From contig DBYF01000025.1 in NCBI GenBank assembly GCA_002310155.1, forward strand, positions 34,638 through 44,019: DNA of 9,382 nt, written 5' to 3'. This document shows, in pieces, positions 5,977 through 9,382 of the stretch (the first letter of the stretch is position 1; each line of letters opens with the position of its first letter). The notes under the pieces were generated by a model that worked only from the letters and a program-made list of their open reading frames with translations, was not told the origin of the DNA and made no database searches. Source of the DNA: Mageeibacillus sp. UBA1193. Its GTDB lineage: Bacteria; Bacillota; Clostridia; Saccharofermentanales; Saccharofermentanaceae. The position numbers and the translations under genes are program-made.

Positions 5977-6156
5977 ATGGCAAACTTGAAGATTACATTG
6001 GTGAGAAGCACCAACAAATCCAAGAAAAACCAGGCTGCAACAGTTAAGGCTCTCGGTCTTCACAAGATCGGCCAGTCTGTTGAGAAGGCTGACAACGAAG
6101 CAATTCGCGGCATGGTTCGCACAGTAGCACATCTTGTTACTTGCGAAGAAGTGTAA
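5977..6156 (+). CDS. rpmD: 50S ribosomal protein L30
   Basis: A short gene of 59 codons encodes a protein beginning MANLKITLVRSTNKSKKNQ, followed by ATVKALGLHKIGQSVEKADN and ending HLVTCEEV. The pattern of a K-I-T-L-V-R-S strand, the TVKALGLHKI turn-helix and the D-N-E-A-I-R-G-M helix is the whole L30 fold. L30 binds 23S rRNA and is present in most, but not all, bacteria. It lies between rpsE and rplO, its standard place, with gaps of 15 and 16 nt. GGAGGTG (5963-5969) directly follows the rpsE stop and is 7 nt before the ATG. The length equals that of typical bacterial L30 (about 58-60). Confidence 0.97.
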   Translation: MANLKITLVRSTNKSKKNQAATVKALGLHKIGQSVEKADNEAIRGMVRTVAHLVTCEEV

Positions 6157-6172
6157 TGGAGGTATAGGAAAC

Positions 6173-6616
6173 ATGAAACTTAATGAAATGTCTTCCTGCG
6201 GAAACGAGAAAGCATATCGTAAGGGCCGTGGTGCCGGATCCGGAAACGGTAAGACTTCCGGTAGAGGTCACAAGGGTCAGAATGCTCGTTCCGGTGGCGG
6301 TGTCCGTCCTGGTTTCGAGGGTGGTCAGATGCCTCTTTACAGACGTCTGCCGAAGCGTGGCTTCAACAACAAGCGTTTCGCTTATGATTACGTAGAGATC
6401 AACGTCTCCGATCTGGAGAAGTTTGATAATGGTGCAGAGGTTGATGCAACGATCCTCGCTGATGCCGGCATTATCACACTTGGCAAGGTCAACGACGGCG
6501 TAAAGGTTCTCGGTAACGGTGAGCTGACAAAGAAGCTGACTGTTAAGGCTAAGAAGTTCTCTGCTTCTGCAAAAGAGAAAATCGAAAAGGCTGGTGGAAC
6601 GGCTCAGGAGGTATAA
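6173..6616 (+). CDS. rplO: 50S ribosomal protein L15
   Basis: From the ATG at 6173 the protein is 147 residues, the normal L15 length. It starts MKLNEMSSCGNEKAYRKGRG and has the long glycine/arginine-rich RNA-threading tail SGNGKTSGRGHKGQNARSGG (23-42), then FEGGQMPLYRRLPKRGF (48-64) and a C-terminal globular part. L15 reaches into the core of the 50S subunit with its extended tail and is a late assembly protein. An in-frame ATG at 6134 would overlap rpmD and add 13 non-family residues, so 6173 is preferred; GGAGG (6158-6162) supports it. The MSSCG segment near the start replaces the more common ELSPAEG-type residues, a minor variation. The secY ribosome binding site lies inside the last codons. 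Confidence 0.97.
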   Translation: MKLNEMSSCGNEKAYRKGRGAGSGNGKTSGRGHKGQNARSGGGVRPGFEGGQMPLYRRLPKRGFNNKRFAYDYVEINVSDLEKFDNGAEVDATILADAGIITLGKVNDGVKVLGNGELTKKLTVKAKKFSASAKEKIEKAGGTAQEV

Positions 6617-6619
6617 CAC

Positions 6620-7933
6620 ATGAAGGGTATTTTCGACACCTTAGTGAATGCATTCCGTCTGCCGGATCTGCGTAAGAAGCTTCTTTTTACGCTGTTCATC
6701 CTTGGTCTTTACATGATTGGCGGCCTGGTCCCGTGTCCGGGTATCAACCGTACAGAGTTCTCATCGATCGTTCAGAACTGGGGTCAGATCGGTAGCTTGA
6801 TGGATATTATCGCAGGTGGTGGTCTTTATGCGGCAACCATCTTCGCAATGGGTATCACACCTTACATCAACTCCTCGATCATTATCCAGCTCCTGACAGT
6901 TGCGATCCCTGCTTTGGAGAACATGGCAAAAGAGGGTGAAGAAGGACAGAAAAAACTTCAGAAGCTCACACGTTATCTGACAGTTGGTCTTGCTGTAATG
7001 CAGGCTTCCTTCTTCTGCTACGCGACAAGATCCGCTATGACGAATCTGCTCCCGAAGCCGCTTACTGCCGCTCTGATCATTCTTACATTCACCGCAGGTA
7101 CATGCTTTGTTGTATTCCTCGGTGAGCGTATCAATGAAAGAGGAATTGGTAACGGTGTATCCCTGATCATCTTTGCCGGTATCGTAACAAGAATCCCGGA
7201 CATGATCAGAACCCTTTACTATGACGCACTGAACATTGCTGGTAAGTTCCAGAATGCCGCACTCGGAAACGCTGTAGGTATTACAGCTTTCGTACTGGTT
7301 TCTCTGGTATCCCTTGCAACGATCATCTTCTGCATCTACGTTCAGAACGCAGAGAGAAGAATCCCGGTTCAGTACAGCAAGAAGGTCATTGGTAGAAAAG
7401 TATATGGTGGCCAGAACACCTACATTCCGCTGAAGGTAAATCAGTCCAGCGTAATGCCGGTAATCTTCACCATGTCCTTCCTGGCTCTGCCTTCCACGAT
7501 CGTTACATTCGTTGCTCCGAACAGCAACAACGTAGTCGTTAAGTGGTTCCGTGATTTCGGTGGCAGCCCGTTCTACTATGTGGCATACTTCATCTGCATC
7601 TTTGCATTCGTGTTCTTCTATTCTCTGATCCAGTTCAACCCGATCGAGATCTCGCAGAACCTGCAGAAGAACGGCGGATTTATCCCGGGTGTTCGTCCGG
7701 GTCGTCCGACATCTGAGTTTATCGCAAAGGTTGCGAACCGCCTCAACTGGTGTGACGCATGCTTCCTGTGCATCGTTGTTCTTGTTCCGACACTGCTCGG
7801 CAAGCTGACAGGTATGGAAGGCGTATGGTTCGCAGGTACATCTGTTCTCATCATGACAGGTGTTGCTAATGACCTGGTAGATCAGATCGAATCGCAGATG
7901 GTTACACACAACTACAAGGGATTCCTTGTGTAA
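6620..7933 (+). CDS. secY: Preprotein translocase subunit SecY
   Basis: SecY is the pore of the Sec channel through which unfolded proteins cross or enter the cytoplasmic membrane. The 437-residue protein has ten hydrophobic segments, roughly at 19-38, 68-95, 118-138, 150-168, 178-195, 217-240, 271-298, 318-338, 375-395 and 400-417. The plug region precedes segment 2 (SLMDIIAGGGLY, 59-70). Family blocks are GIGNGVSLIIFAGI (175-188), NAERRIPVQYSKKVIGRKVY (243-262) and KVNQSSVMPVIF (272-283) round transmembrane 7. The long cytoplasmic loop NPIEISQNLQKNGGFIPGVR (340-359) ends in Arg359, matching the conserved arginine needed for SecA-driven export in E. coli. AGGAGG (6606-6611) lies in the end of rplO, 8 nt before the ATG. 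Its place after rplO is standard; secE and secG are not in the window. Confidence 0.98.
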   Translation: MKGIFDTLVNAFRLPDLRKKLLFTLFILGLYMIGGLVPCPGINRTEFSSIVQNWGQIGSLMDIIAGGGLYAATIFAMGITPYINSSIIIQLLTVAIPALENMAKEGEEGQKKLQKLTRYLTVGLAVMQASFFCYATRSAMTNLLPKPLTAALIILTFTAGTCFVVFLGERINERGIGNGVSLIIFAGIVTRIPDMIRTLYYDALNIAGKFQNAALGNAVGITAFVLVSLVSLATIIFCIYVQNAERRIPVQYSKKVIGRKVYGGQNTYIPLKVNQSSVMPVIFTMSFLALPSTIVTFVAPNSNNVVVKWFRDFGGSPFYYVAYFICIFAFVFFYSLIQFNPIEISQNLQKNGGFIPGVRPGRPTSEFIAKVANRLNWCDACFLCIVVLVPTLLGKLTGMEGVWFAGTSVLIMTGVANDLVDQIESQMVTHNYKGFLV

Positions 7934-7941
7934 TCAAAAAG

Positions 7942-8039
7942 CAGGTCACGTGTTATGCTGGTCAACGGTAATGCACAAACCATAAAGTAATATGCATTGC
8001 AGCCTCGCATGTTTTACCATGCGGGGCTGCACGTGCTTG
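7942..8039 (+). promoter_or_regulatory. Structured secY-adk intergenic region: strong hairpin and possible three-way junction
   Basis: This 133-nt gap (7934-8066) holds no gene. Its clearest element is a 14-bp stem, 7998-8011 with 8018-8031, with one U-G pair and a six-base loop (TTTTAC). The bases after it (CGTGCTTGT) are only moderately T-rich, so it is not a textbook terminator. Two more pairings fit round it: CACGTG at 7947-7952 with CACGTG at 8030-8035, extended by four pairs after a one-base bulge (7942-7945 with 8036-8039), and AATGCA (7970-7975) with TGCATT (7993-7998). Taken together, with the end of the long stem melted by two base pairs, they draw a three-way junction ending 12 nt before the adk Shine-Dalgarno. 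The long hairpin is seen directly; the junction is inference. Attenuator, weak terminator, processing site or leader RNA are all possible. Confidence 0.45.
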
Positions 8040-8066
8040 TAATAAGAAAGCAGGAGGACAAATAGT

Positions 8067-8732
8067 ATGAAACTGATCCTTTTGGGCGCACCGGGTTCCG
8101 GTAAGGGAACAATGGCTGCTGTTCTTAAGAATGAATATAAGATCACACATATCTCTACAGGAGATATTTTCCGTGCGAATATCAAGGAACAGACTCCTCT
8201 CGGAATCGAAGCCAAGAAATATATCGACGCAGGTAAGCTGGTACCGGACGAAGTAACTATCTCCATGGTAGAAGACCGTCTCAGCCAGGATGACTGCAAG
8301 AACGGATATCTTCTTGATGGATTCCCGAGAACGATCGCTCAGGCTGAAAAGCTTGATGAGATGCTTGCAAAGAGCAACTCCAAGATCGATGCCGTTATCA
8401 AAGTAGATGTTCCGGCTGAAGTTATCATGGAGCGTGTCGTAAACAGAAGAGTCTGCACATCCTGTGGTGAGAGCTACAATGTAGTTTCCCGTCCGACCAA
8501 GGTCGAGGGTGTCTGCGATGTATGCGGTAAAGAAGTTATCCAGCGTGATGACGACAAGCCGGAAACAGTTAAGCAGAGACTGGTGACCTACGAAGAAAAT
8601 ACAAAACCGCTTATTGATTTCTATGAGAATAAGGGTATTGTTATTACAGCGGACAATTCCAAGAGTCCGGATCTCGCTTTTGCTCAGGCGAGCGAAGCAC
8701 TGGCCAACATGGGCCTTAGAAAGGCTGAATAA
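8067..8732 (+). CDS. adk: Adenylate kinase, long form with four-cysteine LID
   Basis: Adenylate kinase interconverts ATP + AMP and 2 ADP in the cytoplasm. The 221-residue protein has the P-loop GAPGSGKGT (7-15), the AMP-binding block HISTGDIFRANI (28-39), the core motif GYLLDGFPRTIAQA (80-93) and the LID domain. In the LID, CTSC (Cys130, Cys133) and CDVC (Cys150, Cys153) form a probable structural zinc site, usual in Gram-positive adenylate kinases. QRDDDKPETVKQRL (159-172) carries the catalytic arginines Arg160 and Arg171. Met16 follows the P-loop where glutamine is far more common, a mild oddity. The length is near the usual 215-217. AGGAGG (8052-8057) is 9 nt before the ATG. The gene lies after a structured 133-nt gap and directly abuts map, as in many Gram-positive spc clusters. 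Confidence 0.98.
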   Translation: MKLILLGAPGSGKGTMAAVLKNEYKITHISTGDIFRANIKEQTPLGIEAKKYIDAGKLVPDEVTISMVEDRLSQDDCKNGYLLDGFPRTIAQAEKLDEMLAKSNSKIDAVIKVDVPAEVIMERVVNRRVCTSCGESYNVVSRPTKVEGVCDVCGKEVIQRDDDKPETVKQRLVTYEENTKPLIDFYENKGIVITADNSKSPDLAFAQASEALANMGLRKAE

Positions 8733-9382
8733 ATGATTCAGATTAAGACGGAAGCTGATTTTGAAAAAATGCGCGAAGCCGGTAAGGTCGTTGAAGAAGC
8801 GCTCCTTACCCTGGGAGAGGCTGTAGAACCGGGCATTTCCACATGGGAACTCGATGAGATCGCCAAGAGAGTCTTCGACAAACATGGTGCGATCTCCTCG
8901 TCCTATCACTACGGTGATCCGCCGTTCCCGGGACAGATCTGTGTTTCTCCGAACGAAGTGATCGTTCACGGAATTCCGAGAAAAGATCTGGTTCTGAAGG
9001 AAGGCGATATCGTCACATGTGATGTCTGCTGTTCTCTTGACGGACTTCATGCGGACGCGGCGAGAACCTTCGCTGTAGGAAAGATCTCGGAAGAAGCAGA
9101 GAAGCTCATCCGTGTCACGGAAGAGTGCTTTTGGAAAGGCTTCGAAAAAGTCACGCTTGAGAACCGTATCGGAGATATCTCATCTGCTGTACAGCAGCAC
9201 GCGGAGAGTTTCGGTTATGGTGTCATCCGTGAACTGACCGGACATGGTATCGGTCATCAGCTCCACGAAGATCCGGATGTTCCGAACTACGGAAGATTCG
9301 GTCACGGACCGAGGATCGTGAAGGGCATGGCGTTCTGTATCGAACCCATGATCAGCAGCGGAAGAAGAGAGATCGCACTGCT
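8733..9382 (+). CDS. map: Methionine aminopeptidase type I (3' end outside window)
   Basis: This enzyme removes the initiator methionine from nascent proteins. The window holds 216 codons and the gene runs off the right edge in frame; type I enzymes are about 250 residues. Metal ligands are recognised by motif: Asp97 in IVTCDV, Asp108 in LHADAARTF, His171 in TGHGIG and Glu204 in CIEPM, and their numbering equals that of E. coli MetAP. The fifth ligand would fall outside the window. His79 (VHGIP) and His178 are also kept. Unusual points are Cys96, Cys99 and Cys100 round the first metal ligand and a GDPPFPGQIC segment (61-70) in place of the usual YHG(F/Y)P type. The ATG follows the adk stop with no gap; the ribosome binding site is weak (AGAAAGG, 8718-8724), suggesting coupling to adk. 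Other genes such as infA may follow but are not visible. Confidence 0.95.
   Translation, partial: MIQIKTEADFEKMREAGKVVEEALLTLGEAVEPGISTWELDEIAKRVFDKHGAISSSYHYGDPPFPGQICVSPNEVIVHGIPRKDLVLKEGDIVTCDVCCSLDGLHADAARTFAVGKISEEAEKLIRVTEECFWKGFEKVTLENRIGDISSAVQQHAESFGYGVIRELTGHGIGHQLHEDPDVPNYGRFGHGPRIVKGMAFCIEPMISSGRREIAL

Noticed and set aside
6134..6172. Upstream start for rplO at 6134.
   Set aside because: It overlaps rpmD and adds 13 residues that are not L15-like; the ATG at 6173 has a ribosome binding site and gives the family N-terminus.
6761..7909. Long minus-strand open frame opposite secY (382 codons).
   Set aside because: It is antisense to a clear secY gene, its protein has no family resemblance and an odd cysteine/arginine-rich make-up, and it arises from the codon bias of the real gene.
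7988..7993. Possible -10 box (TAATAT) of an internal adk promoter.
   Set aside because: No acceptable -35 box lies 16-18 nt upstream and there is no TGn extension; AT-rich hexamers of this kind arise easily by chance.
7998..8031. Rho-independent terminator after secY.
   Set aside because: The stem is strong, but the following bases (CGTGCTTGT) lack a proper T-run on either strand, so I kept it as a structured element rather than a terminator.
7962..9050. Long minus-strand open frame across the secY-adk gap, adk and part of map (362 codons).
   Set aside because: It runs against two well-recognised genes, lacks a recognisable domain and has no convincing ribosome binding site seen at its start.

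Overview
The window is a continuous stretch of the S10-spc ribosomal protein gene cluster of a Gram-positive bacterium. Every gene is on the + strand. It runs from the last part of rplB (L2) through rpsS, rplV, rpsC, rplP, rpmC, rpsQ, rplN, rplX, rplE, rpsN (zinc-type S14), rpsH, rplF, rplR, rpsE, rpmD and rplO, then secY and adk, to a map gene cut off by the right edge. This order is the standard bacterial one. The clostridial side of Bacillota is the best guess, inferred from four things: strong AGGAGG-type ribosome binding sites before nearly every gene, the short zinc-binding S14, an L24 with a C-terminal Cys4 knuckle, and a four-cysteine LID in adenylate kinase. A genus cannot be named from the sequence alone.

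Positions 1-2519 hold the distal S10 part (L2 end, S19, L22, S3, L16, L29, S17). Positions 2554-6616 hold the spc part (L14, L24, L5, S14, S8, L6, L18, S5, L30, L15). Positions 6620-9382 hold the export and housekeeping tail: SecY, adenylate kinase and methionine aminopeptidase. Gaps are mostly 0-34 nt, and many Shine-Dalgarno sites lie inside or against the previous stop codon, so the run looks like one tightly coupled transcription unit. Only two gaps are larger: rpsH-rplF (71 nt, two small perfect inverted repeats) and secY-adk (133 nt, a 14-bp hairpin and a possible three-way junction). No gene-free stretch exceeds 300 bases.

The genes work together in building the ribosome (L22 and L24 near the exit tunnel, S3, S5 and S8 in the small subunit), making the membrane channel that receives nascent chains (SecY), trimming the initiator methionine (Map) and balancing adenylate nucleotides (Adk). 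Most of the window is conserved and ordinary, and I see no new defence, mobile or biosynthetic system. The points worth a second look are a long charged N-terminal extension on L22, the structured secY-adk gap, the paired hairpins before rplF, a repeat/hairpin before rplN, and a Map with unusual residues round its active site.
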